From the NCBI RefSeq assembly GCF_000420645.1, contig NZ_ATVI01000006.1:62001-126000 (forward strand): a DNA stretch of 64,000 bases, written 5' to 3'. Below, in pieces: positions 42,101-51,657 of the stretch. How positions within the stretch are numbered: the stretch's first letter is position 1; every line of letters starts with the position of its first letter. Both the position numbers and the translations under genes were made by a program. The notes below the pieces were generated by a model. It ran no database searches and was not told the DNA's origin. It saw only the letters and a program-made list of their open reading frames with translations. The DNA comes from Nevskia ramosa DSM 11499 (GTDB lineage: Bacteria > Pseudomonadota > Gammaproteobacteria > Nevskiales > Nevskiaceae).

Positions 42101-42886
42101 ATGGACCGTACTGCCGAATGGGTCTGTTTCGAGCAGCCGCTGAACGAGCGGACGCGGTCCCTGCTGCGTCTGGAGTTCCTGTTCGCCGAATACGCGCACT
42201 GCGGCAGCGACACCACCGCCTGGGGCATTCGCGCCGGCCTGCAGACGCTCCTCGATATCCTGTCGGTGATTGGCCGCAGTGATCTGCGCACCGAGCTGAT
42301 CCGCGATCTCACCGAGCAGCGCAGCCTGCTGAACCGCTTTCGTACCCGCCCTGAACTGGACCGCGCCCGGCTCGATGCCGTGCTCGCCGAAATCACCGCC
42401 GTGCTGACCAGCCTGCACAACTCCGGCGTTCATCCGTCGACGGTGCTGCGCGAGAATGAATTCCTGTTCGCGGTGATGAACCGCAGCGGCATTCCCGGCG
42501 GCACCTGCATGTTCGATCTGCCGGCCTTCCACCGCTGGCTGGCGCGGCCGTACGCGAACACCGAGCGTGACCTGTCGCGCTGGTTCTCGATCCTCAAGCC
42601 GTATCAGGTGGCGATCGGCCTGTACCTGCGCCTGCTGCGTGATTCCACCGCCAGCAGCGAGCAGATCGCCCAGGGCGGCGTCTACCTGCATGTGCCGACC
42701 GGCGTATTTCCGCTGCTCCGGGTCCATGTGCCGCCGGACAGCGATGTCTATCCGGAAATCAGCGCCGGCAAGCACCGGTTCTCGTTCCGCTTCATGCGCC
42801 TGGGCGACGTCAACCAGCGCAACGTGCAGACCGCCGAAGACATCGTCTTCCATCTTCAGTGCTGCACCCTGAACGGCCAGGAATGA
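42101..42886 (+). CDS. zapD: Cell division protein ZapD
   Basis: ZapD (YacF/DUF1342) binds the C-terminal peptide of FtsZ and bundles its filaments. I start at MDRTAEWVCFEQPLNERTRS (42101), where family similarity begins; an ATG 60 bases upstream (42041) is in frame and cannot be excluded. The 261 residues include RTRSLLRLEFLFAEYAHCGS, LTSLHNSGVHPSTVLRENEF, and HRFSFRFMRLGDVNQRNVQT near the end. The TGA overlaps the ATG of yacG (ATGA). FtsZ itself is encoded at 51658-52917. Confidence 0.93.
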   Translation: MDRTAEWVCFEQPLNERTRSLLRLEFLFAEYAHCGSDTTAWGIRAGLQTLLDILSVIGRSDLRTELIRDLTEQRSLLNRFRTRPELDRARLDAVLAEITAVLTSLHNSGVHPSTVLRENEFLFAVMNRSGIPGGTCMFDLPAFHRWLARPYANTERDLSRWFSILKPYQVAIGLYLRLLRDSTASSEQIAQGGVYLHVPTGVFPLLRVHVPPDSDVYPEISAGKHRFSFRFMRLGDVNQRNVQTAEDIVFHLQCCTLNGQE

Positions 42887-43071
42887 GCGCCAATACCAAG
42901 GCGGACGCCATCCGCATCGCCCGTTGCCCGCAGTGCGGCGCCTCCAGTCGCCTCGACGAGCGCAACCCCTCGCGCCCGTTCTGCAGCGAACGCTGCAAGC
43001 TGCTCGACCTCGGCGCCTGGTTCGATGGTCGGCATGCGATCTCGACAGCGCCCGATCCTGAAGGCGACTAG
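42883..43071 (+). CDS. yacG: DNA gyrase inhibitor YacG
   Basis: The 62-residue zinc protein has ligands in IARCPQCGAS and FCSERCKLLDLGAWFDGRHA, the exact YacG pattern (CxxC and CxxxC). In E. coli YacG binds GyrB and blocks DNA binding by gyrase. The ATG sits in an ATGA overlap with zapD, which favours it over the longer frame from 42859. Last gene of the pilD-coaE-zapD-yacG operon; a hairpin follows at 43078-43096. Confidence 0.92.
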   Translation: MSANTKADAIRIARCPQCGASSRLDERNPSRPFCSERCKLLDLGAWFDGRHAISTAPDPEGD

Positions 43072-43077
43072 ATCGTA

Positions 43078-43096
43078 GGGCGGCCCGCGGCCGCCC
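43078..43096. terminator. Hairpin between convergent yacG and Nudix gene
   Basis: GGGCGGCC-CGC-GGCCGCCC is a perfect 8 bp stem with a three-base loop, 6 bases after the yacG stop. It lacks a T-run but is the only structure in the 66-base convergent gap. Confidence 0.45.
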
Positions 43097-43137
43097 TGCT
43101 CGGTTCGGACGAAAAGGACGGCGGCCGTGGGTCGCCT

Positions 43138-44076
43138 CTACCTCGGCCAGTACGTGCTGATCGCCGCGATGCCCTGCGCGCCAGCGCGGAGGGCATCGAA
43201 CAGATCGCCGGGCGACAAGCCCCCCAGCGCATAGACCGGCAAGCCGACCACGCCGCGTCGCTCGGCAAAACCGGCCCAGCCGATGCCCTCTGCGTCTGGA
43301 TGAGTGACGGTCGGGAACACCGGTCCCAGCACGGCGAAATCGGCACCGACGATCTGGGCGACACGCAGTTGCTCGGCGCTGTGCACCGAAGCGCCGAACC
43401 ACAGTTCGGGTGCGACCGGCCTGGCGCCGTAGCGCATCAACGCAGCCCCGGTTGCATGCCAGCCATCGGCCCCGATCGCGGCAACCATTGCCGGATCACG
43501 ATCGAGGATCAGCTTCAGCCCCGCAGCCTGACAGGCGGGCAGCAAGGCCGTCGCCAGCGCGGCATAGGCGCGATCTGCGAGCCCTGGTAGCCGCAGCCGC
43601 AACAAGGCGCCGCGCGGCAACCGGGTGAGCTGGGTCAGCAACTCGATCAAGGTCGCGTCCGGACGAGTGAACACATAGTGCTGCGGCAGGCGCAGCGCCG
43701 TGACGATCGGCGTCACCGTCGGCAACAGATCCAGATCGTCGAGCTGATCGAGCCGGCGCCAGGCGAACGCCTGCTGCTCTCGGGATTGCGGCGCGCCATC
43801 CCAGCCGTCGACCAGCCAGGTGTCGAGCAATACCTGGCGATCGCTGTAGTCGTGGCGGAAGCGCAGCAACGGCCGGGCGGAGGTGATGCCGACGCCAAGT
43901 TCCTCATGCAGTTCGCGCTTCAGCGCTGCCAGCGCGGTTTCGCCCGGCTCGATCTTGCCGCCGGGAAATTCCCACTTGCCGGCGGCGATCTTGCCGGCCG
44001 GACGCTGGGCGATCAGCAGCCGGCCTTCGCCGTCGATCAGCACGCCGCAGGCGACATCGATCAGCGGTGTCGTCAT
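43138..44076 (-). CDS. mutT: Nudix hydrolase (MutT-like) fused to a thiamine-phosphate-synthase-like domain
   Basis: The 312-residue protein has two parts. Residues 1-130 form a MutT-type Nudix domain with a complete Nudix box at 40-62 (G40, E46, REL at 54-56, E58, E59, G61), and RPAGKIAAGKWEFPGGK just before. MutT removes 8-oxo-dGTP to prevent mutation. Residues 135-312 resemble the TenI/ThiE TIM barrel (GADFAVLGPVFPTVTHPDAE, VVGLPVYALGGLSPGDLFDA). This fusion is common in gammaproteobacteria downstream of secA-argJ; the role of the ThiE-like part is not established. It ends a minus-strand run that includes argJ and secA, but the dienelactone hydrolase gene lies between on the other strand. 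Confidence 0.9.
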   Translation of the reverse strand: MTTPLIDVACGVLIDGEGRLLIAQRPAGKIAAGKWEFPGGKIEPGETALAALKRELHEELGVGITSARPLLRFRHDYSDRQVLLDTWLVDGWDGAPQSREQQAFAWRRLDQLDDLDLLPTVTPIVTALRLPQHYVFTRPDATLIELLTQLTRLPRGALLRLRLPGLADRAYAALATALLPACQAAGLKLILDRDPAMVAAIGADGWHATGAALMRYGARPVAPELWFGASVHSAEQLRVAQIVGADFAVLGPVFPTVTHPDAEGIGWAGFAERRGVVGLPVYALGGLSPGDLFDALRAGAQGIAAISTYWPR

Positions 44077-44210
44077 CGGCGGCTCGCCAGCCGCTGCGGC
44101 CTGCAGTCACAATCGCGCCGGCAGGCTTCGACGCGCCTCGGAAACAGGCGCGCGCGGATCGTCATTGCATTCATCTCGTCATCCACATCCCGTTCAGGAG
44201 AGTCACCGGC

Positions 44211-44921
44211 ATGGCCATCGTTACCCGCAGAGTTGATTACCAGGATCAAGGCGTCGCACTGCGCGGCCGCGTCTATTTCGATGACAGCCTCGGGCCGCGT
44301 CCGGCAGTGCTGGTCAGCCACGCCTGGGGCGGTCGCAACAGCTTCAGCAACGGCCAGGCCGAAAAGCTCGCCAAGCTCGGCTATGTCGGCTTCGCACTGG
44401 ACATGTACGGCGTCGGCGTCACCGGCGAAACGGTACAGGAATGCAGCGCGCTGATGACGCCCTTCATGGAAGATCGGGCGATGCTGACGCGGCGTATCAA
44501 GCTCGCCGTCGCCACGGTGCAGGCGCTGCCTGAGGTCGATGCCACGCGCATCGCCGCGATCGGCTTCTGCTTCGGCGGCCTCTGCGTGCTCGATCTCGCC
44601 CGCAGCGGCGCAGATGTGCGCGGCGTGGTCAGCTTCCACGGCTTGCTGAAGGGCAACGGCCTGCCGGCCGAGAAGATCACCGCCAAGGCGCTGGTGCTGC
44701 ATGGCGATGCCGATCCCCTGGCGCCGTTCGAGGACGTGATCGCTTTCCGCGACGAGTTCAACGCCGCCGGCAACGACTGGCAGCTGCATATCTACGGCAA
44801 GACCCTGCATGCGTTCTCGATGCCCGGCGCGAACATGCCCGGTACAGCCGCCTACGACGCGGTGGCCGAGGCGCGGTCGATGAAGTCGATGCAGGATTTC
44901 CTGGCCGAAGTGCTGGCCTGA
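44211..44921 (+). CDS. Dienelactone hydrolase family protein
   Basis: From MAIVTRRVDYQDQGVALRGR (44211), with AGGAGA 10 bases upstream, the 236 residues form an alpha/beta hydrolase. It has a cysteine nucleophile in IGFCFGGLCVLD (the GxCxGG of dienelactone hydrolases), Asp in LHGDADPLAPF and His in KTLHAFSMPG. LVSHAWGGRNSFSNGQAEKL sits near the oxyanion side. It probably hydrolyses a lactone or ester in the cytoplasm; there is no sign of an aromatic-degradation operon around it. It is inserted on the plus strand between the Nudix fusion and argJ, convergent with argJ. Confidence 0.9.
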   Translation: MAIVTRRVDYQDQGVALRGRVYFDDSLGPRPAVLVSHAWGGRNSFSNGQAEKLAKLGYVGFALDMYGVGVTGETVQECSALMTPFMEDRAMLTRRIKLAVATVQALPEVDATRIAAIGFCFGGLCVLDLARSGADVRGVVSFHGLLKGNGLPAEKITAKALVLHGDADPLAPFEDVIAFRDEFNAAGNDWQLHIYGKTLHAFSMPGANMPGTAAYDAVAEARSMKSMQDFLAEVLA

Positions 44922-44930
44922 GATCAGCAG

Positions 44931-44957
44931 CCTCGCCGCGTAATGCGCGCGGCGAGG
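44931..44957. terminator. Hairpin between convergent dienelactone hydrolase and argJ
   Basis: CCTCGCCGCG (44931-44940) and CGCGGCGAGG (44948-44957) form a perfect 10 bp stem around a seven-base loop. It lies 9 bases after one stop and 1 base after the other. There is no T-run on either side. Confidence 0.6.
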
Positions 44958-44958
44958 T

Positions 44959-46179
44959 TCAGGTCCGATATTCGGCGTTGATCTTGACGTAGTCGTAGCT
45001 GAAGTCGCAGGTCCAGACCCGGGTCGTCGCGGTGCCACGACCAAGGCCGACTCTGATCGTGAACTCCGGCTTGGCGACCACGGCCGAACCGAGTTCCTCG
45101 CGGTACGAAGGATGTGGTTCGCCGCCGTCGAGCAAGCGCACGTCGTCGAGCCAGAGATCGACCTTGCCTGGATCGAGGCCGGGCACGCCGGCCTTGCCGA
45201 TCGCCATCGCCAGTCGGCCCCAGTTGGCGTCGCCGGCGAACATCGCGGTCTTCACCAACGGCGAGTGGGCGATCGAATACGCCACCAGCCGCGCTTCGTC
45301 GACGGTGCCGCCGCCTTCGACATCGACGGTGATGAAGCGCGTCGCGCCTTCACCATCGCGGACGATCGCCTGGGCGAGTTCGATGCAGACTTCGGTGACC
45401 GCTGCCGCGATCAGCGGGTAATCGGCGTGATCGGTATCGACATCGCTGCTGCCGACCTGGGCCGTCGCGAACAGCAGGCAGGAGTCGTTGGTCGAGGTAT
45501 CACCGTCGACGGTGGCGCTGTTGAACGAGGCCGCGACCGCGTGCTGGATCAGGGTCTGCGTCGCTTCGGCCGTCAGCCGCGCATCGGTACCGATGTAGGC
45601 CAGCAGGGTCGCCATGTTCGGATAGATCATGCCGACGCCCTTGGCGATGCCGGTGACCGTGACCGGCCCCTGCGAGGTCGCGACAGTGCGCGTCGCGCCC
45701 TTCGGGATCGTGTCGGTGGTCATGATCGCGCGCGCGGCGGCGTTCCAGCCGTCAGCCTGCAGATTCGCGGCGGCCCTCGGAATCGCCTCGATCATCCGTG
45801 ACACCGGCAGTTGCTGGCCGATCACACCGGTCGAGAACGGCAGTACCTGGGACGGCTCGCAAGCAATCGCCGCAGCCACCGCAGCAGCGGTTTCACGCGC
45901 GTTGGCGAGCCCCTGAGTACCGGTCGCAGCATTGGCGTTGCCGGCATTGATCAGCAGCGCACGGATGTTCTGACTGACCGCCAGCCGCTCGCGGCAGACC
46001 TGCACCGGCGCAGCACAGAACGCGTTCTGCGTGAACATGCCCGCGGCGCGAGTGCCCGGTGCCAGCTCGATGATCAGCAGATCCTGCCGGCCCGGCTTCT
46101 TGATCGCCGCTTCCGCGGAACCCAGGCGGGCACCGGCGATCGGCGTCAGCGGTCCCGGTTCATTCAGATTGACGGCCAT
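44959..46179 (-). CDS. argJ: Bifunctional glutamate N-acetyltransferase / amino-acid acetyltransferase ArgJ
   Basis: Recycles the acetyl group from N-acetylornithine to glutamate in arginine synthesis and may also use acetyl-CoA. The 406-residue precursor contains the autocleavage site with the nucleophilic Thr in KGVGMIYPNMATLLAYIGTD (cut between Ala and Thr gives alpha and beta chains). TTDTIPKGATRT, FNSATVDGDTSTNDSCLLFA, and the end DFSYDYVKINAEYRT are also present, all characteristic. It follows secA by 34 bases on the same strand, a conserved neighbour pair. Confidence 0.95.
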   Translation of the reverse strand: MAVNLNEPGPLTPIAGARLGSAEAAIKKPGRQDLLIIELAPGTRAAGMFTQNAFCAAPVQVCRERLAVSQNIRALLINAGNANAATGTQGLANARETAAAVAAAIACEPSQVLPFSTGVIGQQLPVSRMIEAIPRAAANLQADGWNAAARAIMTTDTIPKGATRTVATSQGPVTVTGIAKGVGMIYPNMATLLAYIGTDARLTAEATQTLIQHAVAASFNSATVDGDTSTNDSCLLFATAQVGSSDVDTDHADYPLIAAAVTEVCIELAQAIVRDGEGATRFITVDVEGGGTVDEARLVAYSIAHSPLVKTAMFAGDANWGRLAMAIGKAGVPGLDPGKVDLWLDDVRLLDGGEPHPSYREELGSAVVAKPEFTIRVGLGRGTATTRVWTCDFSYDYVKINAEYRT

Positions 46180-46213
46180 GCCGCGAATTCCTTGTTCTTG
46201 CGAGCCTCGCGGC

Positions 46214-48967
46214 TCAGACCAGCGCCCCGTGGCACTGCTTGAACTTCTTGCCCGAGCCGCAGGGGCAAGGATCGTTGCGGCCGACTTTCGGCATGTCGCG
46301 GACGAAAGCTTCTGGACGTTCGGCTGACGTCGGCGGGCTCAGGCTTCGGCCTTCGCCAGAGGCAACCGGCTCGATCGCCGCGGCATCGGCTTCGATGACC
46401 GACTGGGCATCGGCATGCTGGAACTCCATCGGCGGTGCGGCGGCGCGACGCGCTTCTTCAAGCGCATGCACCTCGTCCTCGGTGAGGATCTGGATGCGGG
46501 CCAGGCGCGATACCACTTCATGTTTGAAGCGCGCCAGCATGTCGTTGAACATGGTGAACGCTTCGCGCTTGTACTCCTGCTTCGGGTCCTTCTGCGCATA
46601 GCCGCGCAGATGGATGCCGAGCCGCAGATAGTCCATCGCCGCCAGATGCTCGCGCCAGAAGGTATCGAGCACGCGCAGCAGGGTTTCGCGCTCGAAGGAC
46701 TCCAGTACGGTGCCGCCGATCTTCGCCTTCTTGTCGGCGTAGGTCGTCGACAGGATCTCGCCGATCTTTTCCTTGATCTTCCGGTCGTCAAGCTGAGGGT
46801 CTTCCTCAGCCCACTGGCGGATCGGCAGCACGGTGCCGAAATCCTTGCGCAGCGCTTCTTCCAGCGCTTCGAGGTTCCACATCTCCTCGGGACTCTGCGG
46901 CGGCACGTGCACGGCGACCACGGCGGTGACCACGTCGGTGCGGATGTCGTCGATCATCGGCGTCACCACAGCGGCGCCCATCAGCTCGTCGCGCAGCTCG
47001 TAGATCGCCTTGCGCTGGTCGTTGGCGACGTTGTCGTACTCGAGCAGGTTCTTGCGAATATCGAAGTTGTGCGCTTCCACCTTGCGCTGCGCGGTCTCGA
47101 TCGAGCGCGTCACCATCTTCGCTTCCAGCGCTTCGCCTTCCTGCATGCCGAGGCGCTGCAGCAGGCCGCGCATCGACGGCGGCGCGAAGATGCGCATCAG
47201 CGTGTCATCGAGCGACAGATAGAAGCGGGTGGCGCCCGGATCGCCCTGGCGGCCGGAACGGCCACGCAGCTGGTTGTCGATACGGCGGGATTCGTGGCGC
47301 TCGGAGCCGATCACGTACAAGCCACCGCTGGCGACGACCGCCGCATGGCGCTCCTTCCAAGCCGCCTTGGCGACTTCGCGGACATTGCTGTCGTCTTCCG
47401 GCAGCGCGTGCAGCTCGGCTTCCAGCGAACCGCCGAGCACGATGTCGGTGCCGCGGCCCGCCATGTTGGTGGCGATGGTCACCGCACCGGGGCGACCGGC
47501 CTGGGCGACGATCTCAGCTTCGCGCTCGTGCTGCTTGGCGTTCAGCACTTCGTGGACGATGCCCTTCTGGGTCAGCAGATTGGCCAGCAGCTCGGAGGTC
47601 TCGATGCTCGCGGTGCCGACCAGGATCGGCTGGCCCTTGGCATGCACCTCTTCGATGTCCTTGATCACCGCATCGAACTTGCCCTTGGCGCTGATGTAGA
47701 TCAGATCGCCGCGGTCATCGCGCACCATCGCCCGGTTGGTCGGGATGACGATGACTTCGAGGTTGTAGATGTTCTGGAATTCGAAGGCTTCGGTATCCGC
47801 GGTGCCGGTCATACCGGACAGCTTCGAATAGAGCCTGAAGTAGTTCTGGAAGGTGATCGAGGCCAGGGTCTGGCTTTCCTGCTGGATCGCCACGCCTTCC
47901 TTTGCTTCGACGGCCTGATGCAGACCGTCCGACCAGCGCCGGCCGGACATCATGCGGCCGGTGAACTCGTCGATGATGATCACCTGATTGCCGCGGACGA
48001 TGTACTCGACGTCCTTCTTGTACAGCTGGTGCGCGCGCAGCAGCGCGTTCAGATGGTGAACGAGCACGATGCGGCTGGCGTCGTACAGGCTTTCGTCCTC
48101 ACCGAGCAGGCCCGCTTCGCGCAGCAGGTCTTCCATGCGCTCGTGTCCGAGTTCGGACAGATGCACCTGCTTGCCCTTCTCGTCGACGTGGAAATCGCCT
48201 TCCAGATCTTCCTCGGTCTTCTGCCGGGTCAGCTTCGGGATCAGCGCATTGAGCTTGCGCCACAACTCGGGATCATCGTCGGTCGGGCCGGAGATGATCA
48301 GCGGCGTGCGCGCTTCGTCGATCAGGATCGAGTCGACTTCGTCGATCACCGCGTAGTTCAGGCCGCGCTGCACTTTCTCGTCGAGCGAGAAGGCCATGTT
48401 GTCGCGCAGATAATCGAAGCCGAATTCGTTGTTCTGGCCGTAGGTGATGTCGGCCTGATAGGCAGCGCGCTTCTCCTCGTTCTCCTGACCGGAGACGACG
48501 ACACCGACGCTCATGCCGAGGAAGCGGAAGATGCGGCCCATCCACTCGGAATCGCGCCGGGCGAGATAGTCATTGACGGTGACGACGTGCACGCCCTTGC
48601 CGCTCAAGGCATTGAGATAAGTCGGCAGGGTGGCGACGAGGGTCTTGCCTTCGCCGGTGCGCATTTCGGCGATCTTGCCTTCGTGCAGCGCGGCGCCGCC
48701 GATCAGCTGCACGTCGAAGTGCCGCATGTTCATCACGCGGCGGCCGGCTTCGCGGACCACGGCAAAGGCATCGGCACGCAGCTCGTCGAGCGTTTCGCCT
48801 TTCGCCAGCCGCTCGCGGAGCACCACGGTCTGCTGGCTCAGCTCCTCGTCGGACATCGCCTGGTACTTCGGCTCCAGCGCGTTGACGGCGCTGACGACGC
48901 TGGACAGACGACGGACGTTGCGTTGATTGCGGCTGCCGAAAATGCGCGCCAGAAAATTGTTGAACAT
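46214..48967 (-). CDS. secA: Preprotein translocase ATPase SecA
   Basis: The motor that pushes unfolded preproteins through SecYEG. I start at [20 protein letters not shown] (48967); the 20 residues upstream in the frame are not SecA. The 917 residues show Walker A ([18 protein letters not shown] at 105-109), [20 protein letters not shown] (DEAD-like Walker B), and [13 protein letters not shown] and [20 protein letters not shown] of the second ATPase half. The C-terminal SEC-C zinc motif is [17 protein letters not shown], which binds SecB and ribosomes. It is part of the lpxC-M23-secA-argJ order. Confidence 0.97.
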   Translation of the reverse strand: MFNNFLARIFGSRNQRNVRRLSSVVSAVNALEPKYQAMSDEELSQQTVVLRERLAKGETLDELRADAFAVVREAGRRVMNMRHFDVQLIGGAALHEGKIAEMRTGEGKTLVATLPTYLNALSGKGVHVVTVNDYLARRDSEWMGRIFRFLGMSVGVVVSGQENEEKRAAYQADITYGQNNEFGFDYLRDNMAFSLDEKVQRGLNYAVIDEVDSILIDEARTPLIISGPTDDDPELWRKLNALIPKLTRQKTEEDLEGDFHVDEKGKQVHLSELGHERMEDLLREAGLLGEDESLYDASRIVLVHHLNALLRAHQLYKKDVEYIVRGNQVIIIDEFTGRMMSGRRWSDGLHQAVEAKEGVAIQQESQTLASITFQNYFRLYSKLSGMTGTADTEAFEFQNIYNLEVIVIPTNRAMVRDDRGDLIYISAKGKFDAVIKDIEEVHAKGQPILVGTASIETSELLANLLTQKGIVHEVLNAKQHEREAEIVAQAGRPGAVTIATNMAGRGTDIVLGGSLEAELHALPEDDSNVREVAKAAWKERHAAVVASGGLYVIGSERHESRRIDNQLRGRSGRQGDPGATRFYLSLDDTLMRIFAPPSMRGLLQRLGMQEGEALEAKMVTRSIETAQRKVEAHNFDIRKNLLEYDNVANDQRKAIYELRDELMGAAVVTPMIDDIRTDVVTAVVAVHVPPQSPEEMWNLEALEEALRKDFGTVLPIRQWAEEDPQLDDRKIKEKIGEILSTTYADKKAKIGGTVLESFERETLLRVLDTFWREHLAAMDYLRLGIHLRGYAQKDPKQEYKREAFTMFNDMLARFKHEVVSRLARIQILTEDEVHALEEARRAAAPPMEFQHADAQSVIEADAAAIEPVASGEGRSLSPPTSAERPEAFVRDMPKVGRNDPCPCGSGKKFKQCHGALV

Positions 48968-49157
48968 GGATTCCGTAGTCTGGAAACGGCACGAGCCTGG
49001 ACCCGTCCGGGGCGGACAGGGCAGCAATTATGCCTCAGGGGCTGGCTGCGATCGTCCGGGATGCAACGGTCAGGGCGATGACAGTCAGCCCTGCGAAGCA
49101 TTGGCGCGACGGGGCGGCTTTCAATAGCTGCGCCCCATTTCCTGTAGATGCAACCGA

Positions 49158-50087
49158 TCAGTGCGTCGCGTCGAGGTACTGACCCGGGTTGACGACGTTG
49201 CCGTTCATGACCAGTTCGAAGTGCACATGCGGTCCGGTCGAGCGGCCCGTCGAACCGATCAGCGCGATCGGCTGACCCTTGAGTACGCGGTCGCCGATCT
49301 TCACCAGCAACTTCGAATTGTGGCCGTAACGGGTGCGATAACCGTTGCCGTGATTGATCTCGATCAACTCGCCGTAACCATTCGCGGTAGCCGCTTCGGT
49401 GACGATGCCGCTAGCCACGGCGTGAACCTGCGAGCCTTCGGCCGCTGCGAAATCGATGCCCGGATGGGTGGTCCGCAGGCCGGTGAACGGATCGGTGCGG
49501 CTGCCGTAGCCGGAGGTGATGTAGCCCGAATCGATCGGCCATCCGGACGGCTTGATCTCGCGCTCCAGGCGGCTGGCAAGCAGCAAATCTTCCAGCACGC
49601 GCATCTGCCGTTCGCGGTCACCGAGCGTCTTCTGCAGGCGATCGAGCGAACCGATCACGTCTTCGAGCATCGCCGGTGTACCGGAAGCCTCGGTCTCCGG
49701 GCCGCCGACTGCGGGCGCACGGTCAAAACTGAATTCGGAAGAATCGATATTGGCGATCTGGGTCATTCGTGTGCCGGCAGCATCGAGTCGGATCACGTGC
49801 GCTTGCAACAGGGCGATACGGCGCGCCAGCGCCTTGGCATCTTCTTCGGCCTTGGCCTTGACCTGGGCCAGCTCGTCACGCTGCTGGGAAAACTCGGTAC
49901 TCCAGACACCGGCGATGCGCTTCGGCAGCAGGCCACGATCGGACTGAAGGTTCATGCCGGCGACGAAGGTCAGACCCAGCACGCCAATCGCTATTGCTGC
50001 CAGTGGCAGCCAACCCCAAACCCGACGCGCCTCCAGGCGCAGTCGCCAGGTCCGACCCCGGCTATGGCTTACGACGATAATATCCAT
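49158..50087 (-). CDS. Membrane-anchored M23 peptidoglycan endopeptidase
   Basis: I start at ATG 50087 (MDIIVVSHSRGRTWRLRLEA); an in-frame GTG at 50099 is an alternative. The 309 residues have one N-terminal membrane helix (LPLAAIAIGVLGLTFVAG, about 28-45), a periplasmic coiled coil (about 65-105), and a LytM/M23 domain. That domain has SGYGSRTDPFTGLRTTHPGI followed by DFAAAEG (HxxxD), RYGHNSKLL and GPHVHFELV (HxH). It cuts peptide cross-links to allow cell-wall growth. The place between lpxC/dciA and secA is the same as that of PA4404 in Pseudomonas. The zinc ligands are complete, so it should be catalytically active. Confidence 0.92.
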   Translation of the reverse strand: MDIIVVSHSRGRTWRLRLEARRVWGWLPLAAIAIGVLGLTFVAGMNLQSDRGLLPKRIAGVWSTEFSQQRDELAQVKAKAEEDAKALARRIALLQAHVIRLDAAGTRMTQIANIDSSEFSFDRAPAVGGPETEASGTPAMLEDVIGSLDRLQKTLGDRERQMRVLEDLLLASRLEREIKPSGWPIDSGYITSGYGSRTDPFTGLRTTHPGIDFAAAEGSQVHAVASGIVTEAATANGYGELIEINHGNGYRTRYGHNSKLLVKIGDRVLKGQPIALIGSTGRSTGPHVHFELVMNGNVVNPGQYLDATH

Positions 50088-50125
50088 GCAACGCTTCACC
50101 CACGATTACGGCGGCAAACCATCCC

Positions 50126-50437
50126 ATGCACGCTGACGATGACCGCCTCGGCGCACACCTGGTCCATCCTGACTCTCCGGTACAGGGCCTGCTGAGACAG
50201 GCGAGCCGTCTCGAAGGCATCCAGAAGATGCTTCGTGACTGGGCGCGCGAGCCGCTGGCGAGTTCCCTGCGAATTGCCAATGAACGGGAGGGTGTGGTGG
50301 TCGTTTATGTCGACTCCGCCGCTGCTCACACCCAACTCCGTTACCGCCAGCAAGAAATGCTTCAACTCCTGCGTAACGGCCTCGGCAACCCTTCCTTGAG
50401 TCTTGAAATCAAGATGCGACCTGCATCACAGGGATGA
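50126..50437 (+). CDS. dciA: DciA (DUF721), DnaB helicase loader/partner
   Basis: The 103-residue protein has the DUF721 core (VQGLLRQASRLEGIQKMLRD; LRIANEREGVVVVYVDSAAA; TQLRYRQQEMLQLLRNGLGN). DciA is the ancestral protein that helps load or activate the replicative helicase DnaB in bacteria without DnaC-type loaders. The lpxC-dciA-M23-secA order with dciA on the opposite strand matches other gammaproteobacteria such as Pseudomonas (PA4405). Its start lies 38 bases from the divergent M23 gene, so the two share a very short promoter region. It converges with lpxC. Confidence 0.85.
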   Translation: MHADDDRLGAHLVHPDSPVQGLLRQASRLEGIQKMLRDWAREPLASSLRIANEREGVVVVYVDSAAAHTQLRYRQQEMLQLLRNGLGNPSLSLEIKMRPASQG

Positions 50438-50485
50438 AGGTTGGACCGAGTCTAAGCGCCGCATGACGAACGGTGCAAGCGGGCT

Positions 50486-51403
50486 TCAGGCGAGAACGGG
50501 GCTCGAACTACCGTAAAAACCGCTCGCCTTGTCGCCAACGTCGTCGAAAATCACTTCTTCCCACGCTGCCGGCTGGGCGAGCAAGGCACGCGCCAGCTTG
50601 TTGTTCAGCGCATGCCCGGACTTGAACGCGGTGTAGCTGGCCAGCAGCGGACGGCCGAGAAGATAGAGATCGCCGACGGCATCAAGGATCTTGTGACGAA
50701 CGAATTCGTCGTCGTAGCGCAGGCCATCCTGGTTCAGCACCCGGAACTCGTCGACCGCCACCGCGTTCTCGAGGCTGGCGCCGAGAGCCAGACGGCGTGA
50801 ACGCAGAAACTCGAATTCGCGCATGAAACCGAAGGTACGTGCCCGGCTCACTTCGCGGATGTAGGCACCGGTCGAGAACTCCACCGACGCGCTCTGCGCC
50901 GTCGAATTGATCAGCGGGTGATCGAACTCGATGTTGAAGGTCAGGCGAAAACCGTTGTAAGGCTCGAGCCTCGCCCATTTGTCGCCGTCGCTGACCTGCA
51001 CCGAAGACTTCAGACGGATGAACCGCTTCGGTGCATCCTGCTCGACGATGCCGGCTGACTGCATCAGGAACACGAACGGGCTGGCGCTGCCATCCATGAT
51101 CGGCACTTCCGCGGCCGACAACTCGACCAGGCAGTTGTCGATGCCGAGACCGGCAAGCGAAGACATCAGATGCTCGACGGTGGCGACCTTGACGCCGTCC
51201 TCGATCAGATTCGACGACAGCGTGGTTTCGCCGATGCCCTGCGCCGTGGCGCGGACTTCACGCGGCGGATCGAGATCGGTGCGGCGAAACAGGATGCCGC
51301 TGTCCGGCGCTGCCGGCAGCAGCGCCATGTAGACCTTCTGACCGCTGTGCAAGCCGATGCCGCTGACGCGGACAGCGGAGCGAAGGGTACGTTGGCGGAT
51401 CAT
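50486..51403 (-). CDS. lpxC: UDP-3-O-acyl-N-acetylglucosamine deacetylase LpxC
   Basis: Zinc enzyme for the committed step of lipid A synthesis. The 305-residue length is normal. The zinc ligands are His78 in [20 protein letters not shown] and the HKILDAVGD motif ([20 protein letters not shown]), with the catalytic Glu following His78 motifs and a late His in [30 protein letters not shown] is the family N-terminus. It is separated from ftsZ by 254 bases that contain its promoter and the ftsZ 3' region. The level of this enzyme is normally set by FtsH proteolysis; the C-terminus here (GSSSPVLA) keeps a hydrophobic-ended tail like that of E. coli. Confidence 0.96.
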   Translation of the reverse strand: MIRQRTLRSAVRVSGIGLHSGQKVYMALLPAAPDSGILFRRTDLDPPREVRATAQGIGETTLSSNLIEDGVKVATVEHLMSSLAGLGIDNCLVELSAAEVPIMDGSASPFVFLMQSAGIVEQDAPKRFIRLKSSVQVSDGDKWARLEPYNGFRLTFNIEFDHPLINSTAQSASVEFSTGAYIREVSRARTFGFMREFEFLRSRRLALGASLENAVAVDEFRVLNQDGLRYDDEFVRHKILDAVGDLYLLGRPLLASYTAFKSGHALNNKLARALLAQPAAWEEVIFDDVGDKASGFYGSSSPVLA

Positions 51404-51615
51404 TGACGGCGTCCGGATGGGTCGCCCGCGTGAGTCGCGGGTCGGAAAAGGATTGCTGCTCTGACCAGGATTTTAACATCGAGTTCCGGTCACGATCGCA
51501 GTGCAACATTTGTCTGCTCGTCCGGCCGCTGACGCTGCGGCAAATGACGGCGACGAAGGCAGTACGGCACGCGACTGGGCGAAGGTCGCGCGCCGCCTTT
51601 CAGCGACGAAGACGC

Positions 51616-51641
51616 AGGCTGACCGGGCGAAGGGCCAGCCT
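51616..51641 (-). terminator. Possible hairpin after ftsZ
   Basis: AGGCTGACC (51616-51624) and GGCCAGCCT (51633-51641) pair over 8 of 9 positions, 17 bases beyond the ftsZ stop. No T-run follows on the minus strand, so termination is uncertain. Confidence 0.3.
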
Positions 51642-51657
51642 CAGGTTGATCTACCTC

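Noticed and set aside
46415..49081. Very long open frame (888 codons) opposite secA
   Set aside because: It is an exact antisense shadow of secA produced by GC-rich codon bias; the predicted protein is His/Gln/Val-rich without domains.
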